A stretch of 30,905 nucleotides of DNA, from positions 1 to 30,905 of the forward strand of contig JBGUVL010000049.1 in the NCBI GenBank assembly GCA_045134375.1. Direction: 5' to 3'. A program made the position numbers and the translations under genes. The stretch's first letter is position 1. Every line of letters starts with the position of its first letter. This DNA is from JBGUVL01 sp045134375. Its GTDB lineage: Bacteria; Bacillota_I; Bacilli_A; Erysipelotrichales; Erysipelotrichaceae. The notes beneath the pieces were generated by a model. The model worked only from the letters and a program-made list of their open reading frames with translations. It was not told where the DNA came from and did not search any database. Positions 17,211 through 24,282 of this stretch are shown here, piece after piece.

Positions 17211-17243
17211 AAAAAGAGGATGTAGTGATACATCCTCTTTTGT
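17211..17243 (+). terminator. Intrinsic terminator of the enoate-reductase-type gene
   Basis: AAAGAGGATGTA pairs with TACATCCTCTTT around a GTGA loop, followed by T. The stretch 17244-17472 beyond it holds no gene or motif I can recognise; it contains an isolated TTGACA without a matching -10. Confidence 0.8.
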
Positions 17244-17472
17244 GATGAAAGGAAAAAAATGTAATAATGACTCATAAAACGAGAAAGAGATTCATTGTGA
17301 AAAAAGCAAGCATCGCTTGAGAAGATTCCTTCGCTATATAAGATAATGAACTGCACTCTTCCTTACGATCAAGCCAAAATTGACATTATCTGTATTTCTG
17401 ACTTGAAATATCCAACGCGAAAATCAAAAATACAACCGTGATCTCCCTCGTATAGAAAAAGTAATGAAATAC

Positions 17473-17506
17473 AAAAAAAGAAAGAATTCTTATTCGAAAT
17501 TCTTTC
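17473..17506 (-). terminator. Intrinsic terminator of infC-rpmI-rplT
   Basis: On the minus strand GAAAGAATT pairs with AATTCTTTC, followed by seven T (17479-17473). It lies 11 bases past the rplT stop. Confidence 0.8.
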
Positions 17507-17517
17507 CCTTTTTTAAA

Positions 17518-18030
17518 TTATTTGCTTAATGCGTCTACTAATTCTGCTTTCTTCATTGTGGAGTAACCATTTACTCCTTTTTCTTTTGCAATTTCACGTA
17601 ATTCAGCAACCTTTAAAGATGCATAATCCGTTCCATCTACTGCAGATGTAGTAGTTTCTGCTACAACAGGTCCATTTGCTAATGCAGCCTTTGCAGCATC
17701 ACAAATTGCTGCAAATCCTTTTTCATCATGGATAGCCATTTCACTTAACATTTTTCTGTTAATAGAGATATTAGCCCATTTTAATCCGCACATTAATTTA
17801 GAATAACTTAAATCATTCATTCTTGCAGCTGCATTGATACGTGCGATCCATAATTTACGCATTTCGCGTTTTAACTGTTTTCTGTCTCGATAAGCATATT
17901 TTAATGAATGCATTACCTGTTCGTTTGCAGTACGATACAAAGTGTGCTTACTTCCAAAATATCCTTTCGCTAATTTAATAACTTTCTTTCTTCTAGCGCG
18001 TGTTACAGTTCCACCTTTTACTCTTGGCAT
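17518..18030 (-). CDS. rplT: 50S ribosomal protein L20 with C-terminal Rho_N/SAP-like extension
   Basis: 170 residues; L20 is normally near 118. Residues 1-118 are ordinary L20 (MPRVKGGTVTRARRKKVIKLAKGY..., WIARINAAAR, AIHDEKGFAAI), which binds 23S rRNA early in large-subunit assembly. A Thr/Ala-rich linker follows (about 119-137). Residues 138-170 read SLKVAELREIAKEKGVNGYS and then TMKKAELVDALSK, the LK..EL..IAKE.G..GYS.MKK.EL pattern of the Rho N-terminal/SAP-like nucleic-acid-binding fold. The start has AGGAGGAG seven bases upstream. It ends the infC-rpmI-rplT operon. L20 is the known repressor of this operon in Bacillus. The extra domain is in frame with no sign of a frameshift. Confidence 0.95.
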   Translation of the reverse strand: MPRVKGGTVTRARRKKVIKLAKGYFGSKHTLYRTANEQVMHSLKYAYRDRKQLKREMRKLWIARINAAARMNDLSYSKLMCGLKWANISINRKMLSEMAIHDEKGFAAICDAAKAALANGPVVAETTTSAVDGTDYASLKVAELREIAKEKGVNGYSTMKKAELVDALSK

Positions 18031-18045
18031 TCTAATCTCCTCCTA

Positions 18046-18240
18046 TTACTTCTGAAGCATTAGCTTGATACGCTTGTAATCTGTGTTGTTTACTAATGCT
18101 GATTTTGCTAAATGTCTTCTCTGTTTTTTTGTTTTCCCGTGGAAACGGTGAGAAGTGTAGGCATGACTTCTTTTTAATTTTCCAGAACCTGTTTTCTTAA
18201 CACGTTTTGCAAGTCCTCTGTGTGATTTCATCTTTGGCAT
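18046..18240 (-). CDS. rpmI: 50S ribosomal protein L35
   Basis: 64 residues, the usual size. Very basic, with MPKMKSHRGLAKRVKKTGSGKLKR and a C-terminal NNTDYKRIKLML. It is a structural protein of the large ribosomal subunit. AGGAGG lies nine bases upstream. It sits between infC and rplT with short spacers (16 bases to each), the standard operon order. Confidence 0.96.
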   Translation of the reverse strand: MPKMKSHRGLAKRVKKTGSGKLKRSHAYTSHRFHGKTKKQRRHLAKSALVNNTDYKRIKLMLQK

Positions 18241-18256
18241 ATATACGTCCTCCTAA

Positions 18257-18796
18257 TTACTTGTTTTTCTTTGGTGCCAGTACGCAAGACAGAGTATTTC
18301 CTTCTAACGATGGTTTCTTTTCTACTACTGCGATATCGGCAATCTGATCTACAAAGTCGTTCATGACAACTTTACCAACATCAACTCTGGTGATTAAACG
18401 TCCTCTAAAACGCATATCCACCTTCACTTTCATGCCACCTTCAATCCATTTTCTGGCATGATTCAGCTTTGTGTCAAAGTCGTGTTTATCGATATTTGGT
18501 GGCAGACGTAATCCTTTTACTTCGACTACATGCTGCTTACGCTTATCTTCTTTTTTCTTTTTCTGCATCGCAAAGCGGTGTTTTCCATAATCAAGAATCT
18601 TACATACTGGCGGCTGACCCTTTGGCGCAACACACAATAAATCAAGTTCCTGATCATAAGCTCTTTGCAATGCTTGATCACGCGACATAACACCTAACTG
18701 CTTTCCATCAGCATCAATGACGAGTACTTCTCGAAAACGAATCTTTTCGTTTACTAAGTCATCGTTGACATTGTTTGGAACTACTTTTCTGATAAT
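18257..18796 (-). CDS. infC: Translation initiation factor IF-3
   Basis: About 179 residues. IF-3 binds the 30S subunit, prevents premature 50S joining and checks the initiator tRNA. Seen: VNEKIRFREVLVIDADGKQLGVMSRDQAL (N-domain), PPVCKILDYGKHRFAMQKKKKE (linker) and the C-domain with DMRFRGR-type KVDMRFRGRLI. No ATG is usable. The GTG at 18808 is part of the ribosome site itself (GTGGAGGTG), so translation most likely starts at ATT 18796 or ATC 18793. Rare AUU-type starts are a known property of infC and let IF-3 limit its own synthesis. It is the first gene of the infC-rpmI-rplT operon. Confidence 0.93.
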   Translation of the reverse strand: MIRKVVPNNVNDDLVNEKIRFREVLVIDADGKQLGVMSRDQALQRAYDQELDLLCVAPKGQPPVCKILDYGKHRFAMQKKKKEDKRKQHVVEVKGLRLPPNIDKHDFDTKLNHARKWIEGGMKVKVDMRFRGRLITRVDVGKVVMNDFVDQIADIAVVEKKPSLEGNTLSCVLAPKKNK

Positions 18797-18821
18797 AGAC
18801 ACCTCCACATTCTATAAGCAA

Positions 18822-18943
18822 ATAAAAAGTGAGCGACAGACGCCCACTCGTACACTCTTTCATCCTAATCGATGTAGCGTTTACCTTTGTCCTTGGGACA
18901 GCAGGTGAGAAGTGGTCTTCTGCTTTCTACTTACTTTTCTTGC
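18822..18943 (-). ncRNA. L20-type leader of infC-rpmI-rplT with attenuator
   Basis: From the predicted start near 18943, the leader holds a TGTCC/GGACA hairpin (18900-18888), the stretch AAAGGTAAACGC, and a terminator: GTGGGCG pairs with CGCTCAC (18847-18841 with 18835-18829), then a T-run. Position and content match the L20 leader of Firmicutes, where L20 binding promotes termination before infC. L20 binding is inferred from the family. Confidence 0.7.
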
Positions 18944-18949
18944 TTGTAT

Positions 18950-18978
18950 ATATTACTATTTTTGGGGAACTAAGTCAA
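18950..18978 (-). promoter_or_regulatory. Sigma-A promoter of infC-rpmI-rplT inside the upstream gene's end
   Basis: TTGACT (18978-18973) and TAATAT (18955-18950) are 17 bases apart. The -35 and spacer are the last codons and stop of the GDPD-like gene, so the promoter is embedded in coding sequence. Confidence 0.65.
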
Positions 18979-19924
18979 TAGGAAACGTCAATTTCTTTTC
19001 CACAATAGCTCGCTCCCTTAAAAACAAATCGTTCTCATTCGCATAATCCGAAACTATCCCATAGACACCTAGATCTTTCTTTTCATTGATGATGCGAATG
19101 GTATTAAGCGTGTAAACATAGACTTTGATTCCTTGATCATGAAACGGCTGTAATGTGGTATCCTCTTTGACCCAACTACTTTTGATCAAAACCGCATCCA
19201 CATCATGCTCTTTACAGAACAAAGCAGCAGCCATAAAATCTTCCGGTGTTTTCTTTTTCTCCACATATAGCGAATAAATGTAGTGACGGAAAGGATAAAT
19301 GTTTTTGCATTCCTCATAGTTCTCTTCATAATAAAACTGCACAATGAAGCGATCCAACACTTCCATAGCATCCATCGCTTTGGCTTCTTCAACAATTTTT
19401 GAAAGAACCATTACCATGGGTTGTTCCTCATTGTATTTGATATCACTAACCAAATACATATCCGGATGTTCCTTCATAAAAGTAAGTAACATCATCCCAT
19501 CCGTTGGATGAAATTTATAATCAATGCGATTGCTCATAAATTCTTCATAGGTTGGAATATAACCCTCCTCAAAATCAATTAAATTATTTTCCGTTTCTTG
19601 AAAATCATGGGTCAAGATTACCTTTCCATCCCTTGTTAAATTAAAATCCGCTTCAAAGATGCGTTTCCCTTCGGCATAATTTTTTTGTAAAGCATCGATC
19701 GAGTTCGTATACGTTTTTCCTTCGACTCCTCCTAAGGCATGAGTAATCACACGATGATCCTCCCAAGTTCCTAGATAATCACTATATCCTATGGAAGTGA
19801 TCGAAGCAGCCGGAGCATCATGAAAAAACAAAAACACTAGTAACCATATACAAACTGCCCCTAATATAAATACTATGATGATTCCTATTACCTTTTTTCG
19901 ATTCTTCCATATTTTTTTCTTCAT
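18956..19924 (-). CDS. Membrane-anchored glycerophosphodiester phosphodiesterase-like protein
   Basis: 322 residues. A transmembrane segment at about 12-34 (basic KNRKK before it) anchors an outside PLC-like TIM barrel. Seen: ITHALGG with His62 at the place of the catalytic HRG motif, an Asn-Ser, then IFEADFNLTRDGKVILTHDF, giving the ExD metal pair and the second catalytic His. The family hydrolyses glycerophosphodiesters or related lipids and teichoic acid; the substrate is unknown. The Arg after the first His in classical GDPDs is Ala here. I chose ATG 19924, though it has no clear ribosome site; ATG 19975 would add 17 hydrophobic residues. Its last codons hold the infC promoter. Divergent from the LCP-like gene. 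Confidence 0.75.
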   Translation of the reverse strand: MKKKIWKNRKKVIGIIIVFILGAVCIWLLVFLFFHDAPAASITSIGYSDYLGTWEDHRVITHALGGVEGKTYTNSIDALQKNYAEGKRIFEADFNLTRDGKVILTHDFQETENNLIDFEEGYIPTYEEFMSNRIDYKFHPTDGMMLLTFMKEHPDMYLVSDIKYNEEQPMVMVLSKIVEEAKAMDAMEVLDRFIVQFYYEENYEECKNIYPFRHYIYSLYVEKKKTPEDFMAAALFCKEHDVDAVLIKSSWVKEDTTLQPFHDQGIKVYVYTLNTIRIINEKKDLGVYGIVSDYANENDLFLRERAIVEKKLTFPIDLVPQK

Positions 19925-19928
19925 ATAA

Positions 19929-19999
19929 TCTAGTGTAAAGAAGAATGTGAAAAAATGCAATATTATGCGTATCATTATGATTCATTCTCTCACACTAGA
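19929..19999. repeat. 8-bp inverted repeat in the GDPD-like/LCP-like divergent region
   Basis: TCTAGTGT (19929-19936) and ACACTAGA (19992-19999) are perfect inverted copies with centres 63 bases apart, close to six helical turns. They lie near each of the two divergent starts. May be operator half-sites; may be chance. Confidence 0.35.
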
Positions 20000-20022
20000 A
20001 ATAGAAAGAAAGGATGTTGATG

Positions 20023-20634
20023 ATGAAAAAAATTGGAATACTAGTAATTATCTTAGGAGTGCTTATCACTACGATGAACATAACCATGCAAGCCAAGGAA
20101 AATGTTTCTATGAATCTTTTGGTGCAAATTCCCAATGCTTCTCAATTCTATTTGGTTGAAATGAAAGATCAACAAGTAAAAGTAAAAACCATTGAGGGGA
20201 ATCTCTATACCAAAATCAATGCCCTTCATGGAGAAAAAGCAACCCTATCCAGTATTGACTTTAAGGATTCCTACAACATATTATGTGATACGCTTGAAGA
20301 TCGTCTTCATGTGAAAATTGATCATTATGTCAGCATTGACATGAATGCCATCATTCAGGCACTATCGCTTCCTAGCGATAGCTATGATTATACGACATTA
20401 TCTTCTTTGATTTCTTGTGCAAAAATGATAAAAAGTCATTTTAAAATGTCATTGATTACACATTATCGGGATTATGTAAACACCGATTTAAGTGTCAATG
20501 ATCTTTATACCCTTTATCGCTTTTTTCTTTATGACAAACCAAAAGTGAACTATTATGAATTGCGCTATTTTACTATCAATGAAAAACTAGTCGTGTTGGA
20601 TACCCAATTTCACCCAACGAAGAAGCAATCATAA
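20023..20634 (+). CDS. Short LCP-like (LytR-CpsA-Psr) secreted protein, degenerate
   Basis: About 203 residues. An N-terminal hydrophobic segment (IGILVIILGVLITTMNI) is a signal peptide or anchor. The middle has LCDTLEDRLHVKIDHYVSID followed by MNAIIQALS, which resembles the LCP-domain core (..L.ipIDhYv.id...i), found in enzymes that attach teichoic acids or glycans to peptidoglycan. The usual upstream LCP part, with DSI and the catalytic Arg/Asp residues, is missing or unrecognisable, so catalytic activity is doubtful. I chose ATG 20023, eight bases after AAGGA; ATG 20020 and 20014 are in frame. Its stop is one base from the stop of convergent feoB. The LCP link is tentative. Confidence 0.6.
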   Translation: MKKIGILVIILGVLITTMNITMQAKENVSMNLLVQIPNASQFYLVEMKDQQVKVKTIEGNLYTKINALHGEKATLSSIDFKDSYNILCDTLEDRLHVKIDHYVSIDMNAIIQALSLPSDSYDYTTLSSLISCAKMIKSHFKMSLITHYRDYVNTDLSVNDLYTLYRFFLYDKPKVNYYELRYFTINEKLVVLDTQFHPTKKQS

Positions 20635-20635
20635 A

Positions 20636-22312
20636 TTATCCTATCATAGAAAAAAATAGCAACAGCTGGTAAGCAAGCAGACTCAGCAAATAAGGAGTAA
20701 TCATCATGATTGCCAGACTAAGCATAAGTAATTTCCAACCATACTCACTCTTTAAGGCAGATAATGTCATAATACAAGGAACACTCATTGCTAAGTAAAG
20801 TAAATAGCAAAGTGCTTTTAATGTTGCATGTGGATTTTGCCACAGTGTCGCAATCCATTGCTGCAACGCTTGATCTCCACTTCGTTGGGCATAATACACC
20901 AAAAGATTTTCTTTGCTTAATAACCCAAAAGGCAAGGATTGGACAGCGATTTCACTTTCCGCAAATCCAAGGGGAGAAAATAGCGACAAAAAAATATCAT
21001 GGTTTAATATTGGCATTAAAAAAGCTAAAATCAATGCCGAAAGAAACATCACTTTACTTACCTTTCGGATAAAATGGCGACATTCTTGCGTCGCTTTATG
21101 AAACAATAAGGAAAAACGAGGAATCGCATAAGAAGGCAATTCCAACACAAATACTTCTTCTTCGTGATGTTTCGCCATACAAGCACCAATGAATAGCGAA
21201 ACTAGTATGGAAACACCATACAATAACAATAGCGCAATCACTTGTGCCTTAGGAAAAAAGACATGAAGAAACAATAGAAACACTGGCAATTTTGCGCTGC
21301 AAGACACAAATGGAACCATCAGTGCCGTGACTTTTCTTTCCTTTTCATTAGGAATGGTACGACAAGACAGGATGGCAGCAACATTACAACTAAAGCCAAT
21401 TAACAATGGAATAACACTTTTTCCACTTAACCGGAATAGTTTCATAAAACCATCGAGCAGATAAGCAATCCGTGCAATATATCCACTTTCCTCTAATGCA
21501 GCTAATAGAAAAAATACCGCAAATAAAAAAGGAAGAAAACTGAATATACTTACAAAAGCAAACCACAAAGAATCAAAGATGGATACTACCATTGGTAATG
21601 TGATTTGATGAAAGATAGGAAACAACAGATGATCCGCCACCGTAGTACATAGAAATACGATGGCATCACTAAACGGTGTACTAATGTAGTATAAAATCGC
21701 AATCGATGTCGTCAAAAGCAAAAATAAGAATGGAATGCCAAAGATGGGATGTAGTAACCAACGATCCAAAGTATAGTTTTTTTCTGCCCCTTCCACTTTA
21801 AGAAAATAGAGAGCTTTTTCATCAAATTCCTCATAGGCTGGCGAATCCATCACTTCGAAAAAGGTCTCCAAAATTTGTTCGCGATTTTGTAATCCACTAT
21901 AAAGAATAGGTGTTTTGATTAGCTTACTTAGTTTTTTCATTTCTTCCCGATTAACATTTTCATCGATAAAATTAAGAACCACAACCATGGGAATTTTTAA
22001 TCGTTTCAATTGTGCTGTTAAATGCAACCCACGCTTTAAATCTCTAACATCAATGATATTAACCAAAAGATCAATCGTATGATGATGTAGATATTGTTTC
22101 GCATAACATTCTTCCCCATTTACTACTTCAAGATCATAAATCCCTGGCAAATCGATCAATTCTAATTTCTTATTTTGATAAATCATAGAAACACTTTGTT
22201 CTTCTACACTCACCCCAGCATAATTAGCAACTTTCATGGAGGCATTGCTCAAAAAATTGATCCAGGTCGATTTCCCTGCATTAGGATTTCCTACAAATAC
22301 TAGATTACTCAC
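20636..22312 (-). CDS. feoB: Ferrous iron transporter FeoB (short form)
   Basis: 558 residues, shorter than the usual 650-770. Imports Fe2+ across the membrane. The N-terminal G-domain shows G1 GNPNAGKS, G3 DLPG and G4 NFID, with G5-like YSG. The membrane part has two Gate regions; the conserved GFSCNVAAILSCRTI and VPFVSCSAKLPVF (usual GFGCxVPAIMATR and FMSCSARLP) are present. The shortening comes mainly from a small linker after the G-domain and a short C-terminus; no frameshift is seen. Translation starts at GTG 22312, overlapping the end of feoA by 8 bases, so they are coupled. It converges with the LCP-like gene with no intergenic space. Confidence 0.9.
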   Translation of the reverse strand: MSNLVFVGNPNAGKSTWINFLSNASMKVANYAGVSVEEQSVSMIYQNKKLELIDLPGIYDLEVVNGEECYAKQYLHHHTIDLLVNIIDVRDLKRGLHLTAQLKRLKIPMVVVLNFIDENVNREEMKKLSKLIKTPILYSGLQNREQILETFFEVMDSPAYEEFDEKALYFLKVEGAEKNYTLDRWLLHPIFGIPFLFLLLTTSIAILYYISTPFSDAIVFLCTTVADHLLFPIFHQITLPMVVSIFDSLWFAFVSIFSFLPFLFAVFFLLAALEESGYIARIAYLLDGFMKLFRLSGKSVIPLLIGFSCNVAAILSCRTIPNEKERKVTALMVPFVSCSAKLPVFLLFLHVFFPKAQVIALLLLYGVSILVSLFIGACMAKHHEEEVFVLELPSYAIPRFSLLFHKATQECRHFIRKVSKVMFLSALILAFLMPILNHDIFLSLFSPLGFAESEIAVQSLPFGLLSKENLLVYYAQRSGDQALQQWIATLWQNPHATLKALCYLLYLAMSVPCIMTLSALKSEYGWKLLMLSLAIMMITPYLLSLLAYQLLLFFSMIG

Positions 22313-22529
22313 ATGGAATCACCTCTATCTGCATCGCTGCTTGAATGGAAAAGGCAATATGATTACCATCCATTGAAACAAGGAAAGGGTAATGTTTGTG
22401 TTTCGCAATAATGGTTACAATACTCCCTTCTTTTAACTTTAAACGTTCCAATTTAATCTTGTTTTTTTGATCCAAATGAATGCGATCGATCACATAGCGA
22501 TGATTGACATATCCATCACTTAATCTCAT
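22305..22529 (-). CDS. feoA: FeoA-domain protein
   Basis: 74 residues, normal for FeoA. A small SH3-like cytoplasmic protein that supports FeoB. Seen: MRLSDGYVNHRYVIDRIHLD and then the beta-rich LKEGSIVTIIAKHKHYPFLV, ending IAFSIQAAMQIEVIPCE, the FeoA fold in which a basic loop precedes the A-rich last strand. The match is weaker than for FeoB; its position, 8 bases into feoB, makes the call safer. The start has GGGAGGTGAG just upstream. Divergent from gdhA. Confidence 0.8.
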   Translation of the reverse strand: MRLSDGYVNHRYVIDRIHLDQKNKIKLERLKLKEGSIVTIIAKHKHYPFLVSMDGNHIAFSIQAAMQIEVIPCE

Positions 22530-22569
22530 AACTCACCTCCCCTCAGTTATAACAGATAAGCTTTGTAGA

Positions 22570-22597
22570 ATGATAGCAATTACAGGATTATTTTCAA
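22570..22597 (-). promoter_or_regulatory. Promoter of feoAB
   Basis: TTGAAA (22597-22592) and TATCAT (22575-22570) are 16 bases apart, with TGC making an extended -10. The -35 overlaps the first of four TGAAAAT half-sites. No classical Fur box (TGATAATnATTATCA) is seen. Confidence 0.5.
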
Positions 22598-22641
22598 GAA
22601 AAATTATGAAAATTTATGAAAATTAAAAAAAGATATTTTCA
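22590..22641. promoter_or_regulatory. Four TGAAAAT half-sites between feoAB and gdhA
   Basis: ATTTTCA at 22590-22596 and 22635-22641, and TGAAAAT at 22607-22613 and 22617-22623. The outer two overlap the -35 regions of the two divergent promoters, and the inner two form a 10-base direct repeat. The region is AT-rich, so chance is possible. Confidence 0.4.
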
Positions 22642-22664
22642 TCGAATAAAAAAAGGAATATAAT
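22636..22664 (+). promoter_or_regulatory. Promoter of gdhA
   Basis: TTTTCA (22636-22641) and TATAAT (22659-22664) are 17 bases apart. An AAGAC/GTCTT inverted repeat (22669-22684) covers the likely transcription start. AAGGAG follows before the ATG at 22711. Confidence 0.5.
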
Positions 22665-22710
22665 AGTAAAGACTTAATTGTCTTAATAGTTTAGTAAGGA
22701 GATTTATTGT

Positions 22711-24042
22711 ATGAAAAAATTAGATTACGTCAAAGAAGCCGTAATTGCTAGAAACCCTAACGACAAAGAATTTCTGCAAGCGGTGGAAGAAGTATTAGAT
22801 TCCTTGGAAATCGTTGCAGAAAAACGTCCGGAATTATTGGAATCTGGTGTATTTGAAAGAATTGTGGAACCAGAACGTCAAATCATTTTCCGTGTTCCTT
22901 GGGTAGATGATAATGGTAAGGTTCAGGTAAACCGTGGTTTCCGTGTCCAGTTCAACAGTGCAATCGGTCCTTATAAAGGTGGTCTTCGTTTCCATCCTTC
23001 CGTTAATATTTCCATCATTAAATTCTTAGGATTTGAACAGATTTTCAAAAATTCATTAACTACATTACCAATGGGTGGTGGAAAAGGAGGAAGCGACTTT
23101 GATCCAAAAGGAAAATCCGATGGTGAAATCATGCGTTTCTGCCAAAGCTTCATGACAGAGTTATGCAAACACATTGGTCAATTTACAGATGTTCCTGCTG
23201 GTGACATTGGTGTTGGTGGACGTGAAATTGGCTACCTGTTTGGACAATACAAAAAAATCCGCAATGAATTTAGCGGTGTTTTAACTGGAAAAGGATTAAC
23301 TTGGGGTGGAAGTTTAGCTCGTACTGAAGCAACTGGCTATGGATTATGTTATTTTACAGAAGCAATGTTAAACGACCACAATAATTCATTTAAAGGAAAA
23401 ACCGTTGTCATTTCTGGTTCTGGAAATGTAGCAATCTACGCTTGCCAAAAAGCAACGCAATTGGGAGCAAAAGTTGTTGCAATGTCCGATTCGAAAGGAT
23501 TTGTTTATGATCCAAACGGAATTAACTTAGATGTTATGAAAGACATTAAAGAAGTTCGTCGTGCAAGAATTGTCGAATATGCAAACGAAGTAGAAGGTGC
23601 TACTTACACAGAAGGATGCGCTAACATCTGGACCACAAAATGCGACATCGCATTACCATGTGCAACGCAGAATGAATTAGATGAAGCAAGCGCAAAAGCC
23701 TTAGTTGCCAATGGCGTAATTGCCGTGGCTGAAGGTGCTAACATGCCATGTACGCCAGAAGCAATTCACGTGTTCCAGTCAAACAATATCATGTATGCTC
23801 CTGGTAAAGCAAGCAATGCTGGTGGTGTTGCTACTTCTGGTTTAGAAATGACTCAGAATTCCATCCGTTTATCTTGGACATTTGAGGAAGTAGACGCTAA
23901 ATTAAAAGAGATTATGGAAACCATCTATAAAAATGTTTCTACAACCGCAAAAGAATATGGTGTGGAAGGAAATTTAGTGGCTGGTGCCAATATTGCAGGT
24001 TTCTTAAAAGTAGCGGACGCAATGATTGCACAAGGTATTTAA
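22711..24042 (+). CDS. gdhA: Glutamate dehydrogenase (hexameric, likely NADP-type)
   Basis: 443 residues, the length of the small hexameric class. Interconverts 2-oxoglutarate plus ammonia and glutamate, linking carbon and nitrogen metabolism. Seen: FRVQFNSAIGPYKGGLRFHP, the catalytic Lys in PMGGGKGGSDFDPKGKS, DVPAGDIGVGGREIGY, the Rossmann WGGSLARTEATGYG and SGSGNVAIYACQK, and ANMPCTPEA. The Ser (not Glu/Asp) after the second strand in MSDSKG favours NADP. The start has AAGGAG and a sigma-A promoter. Ends in a strong terminator. Divergent from feoAB; the shared control region is short. Confidence 0.96.
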   Translation: MKKLDYVKEAVIARNPNDKEFLQAVEEVLDSLEIVAEKRPELLESGVFERIVEPERQIIFRVPWVDDNGKVQVNRGFRVQFNSAIGPYKGGLRFHPSVNISIIKFLGFEQIFKNSLTTLPMGGGKGGSDFDPKGKSDGEIMRFCQSFMTELCKHIGQFTDVPAGDIGVGGREIGYLFGQYKKIRNEFSGVLTGKGLTWGGSLARTEATGYGLCYFTEAMLNDHNNSFKGKTVVISGSGNVAIYACQKATQLGAKVVAMSDSKGFVYDPNGINLDVMKDIKEVRRARIVEYANEVEGATYTEGCANIWTTKCDIALPCATQNELDEASAKALVANGVIAVAEGANMPCTPEAIHVFQSNNIMYAPGKASNAGGVATSGLEMTQNSIRLSWTFEEVDAKLKEIMETIYKNVSTTAKEYGVEGNLVAGANIAGFLKVADAMIAQGI

Positions 24043-24062
24043 TTTACAATCGGAAATAAAAC

Positions 24063-24088
24063 AAAAGGCAGGATTCCTGCCTTTTTTC
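24063..24088 (+). terminator. Intrinsic terminator of gdhA
   Basis: AAAAGGCAGG pairs with CCTGCCTTTT around a 4-base loop, then T. The gap 24089-24282 beyond it shows no gene, and I see no clear terminator for the minus-strand operon that ends at 24283. Confidence 0.85.
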
Positions 24089-24282
24089 AACGCTATTTTG
24101 AGTATCTTTTCTAGAAATTGTTGAAATATCTCCTTTAAAGAGCATGAAAGTAAGTTCCAAAACGATCAAAACCGATACATCATGAAAATGAATCAATCAT
24201 CGATCTATCCGTTATAAAACTTTTTTATCTAATTGGAACCATCCTTTCATAGTTTACTTTCTAGCCTTCTCGCTTTTGCTTA

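Noticed and set aside
17244..17472. Possible small gene or promoter (isolated TTGACA)
   Set aside because: No -10 at suitable spacing, no ribosome site with an open frame, and no structured RNA pattern recognised.
22570..22625. Fur box for feoAB
   Set aside because: No stretch fits the 7-1-7 TGATAAT inverted repeat well; the TGAAAAT half-sites are a different pattern.
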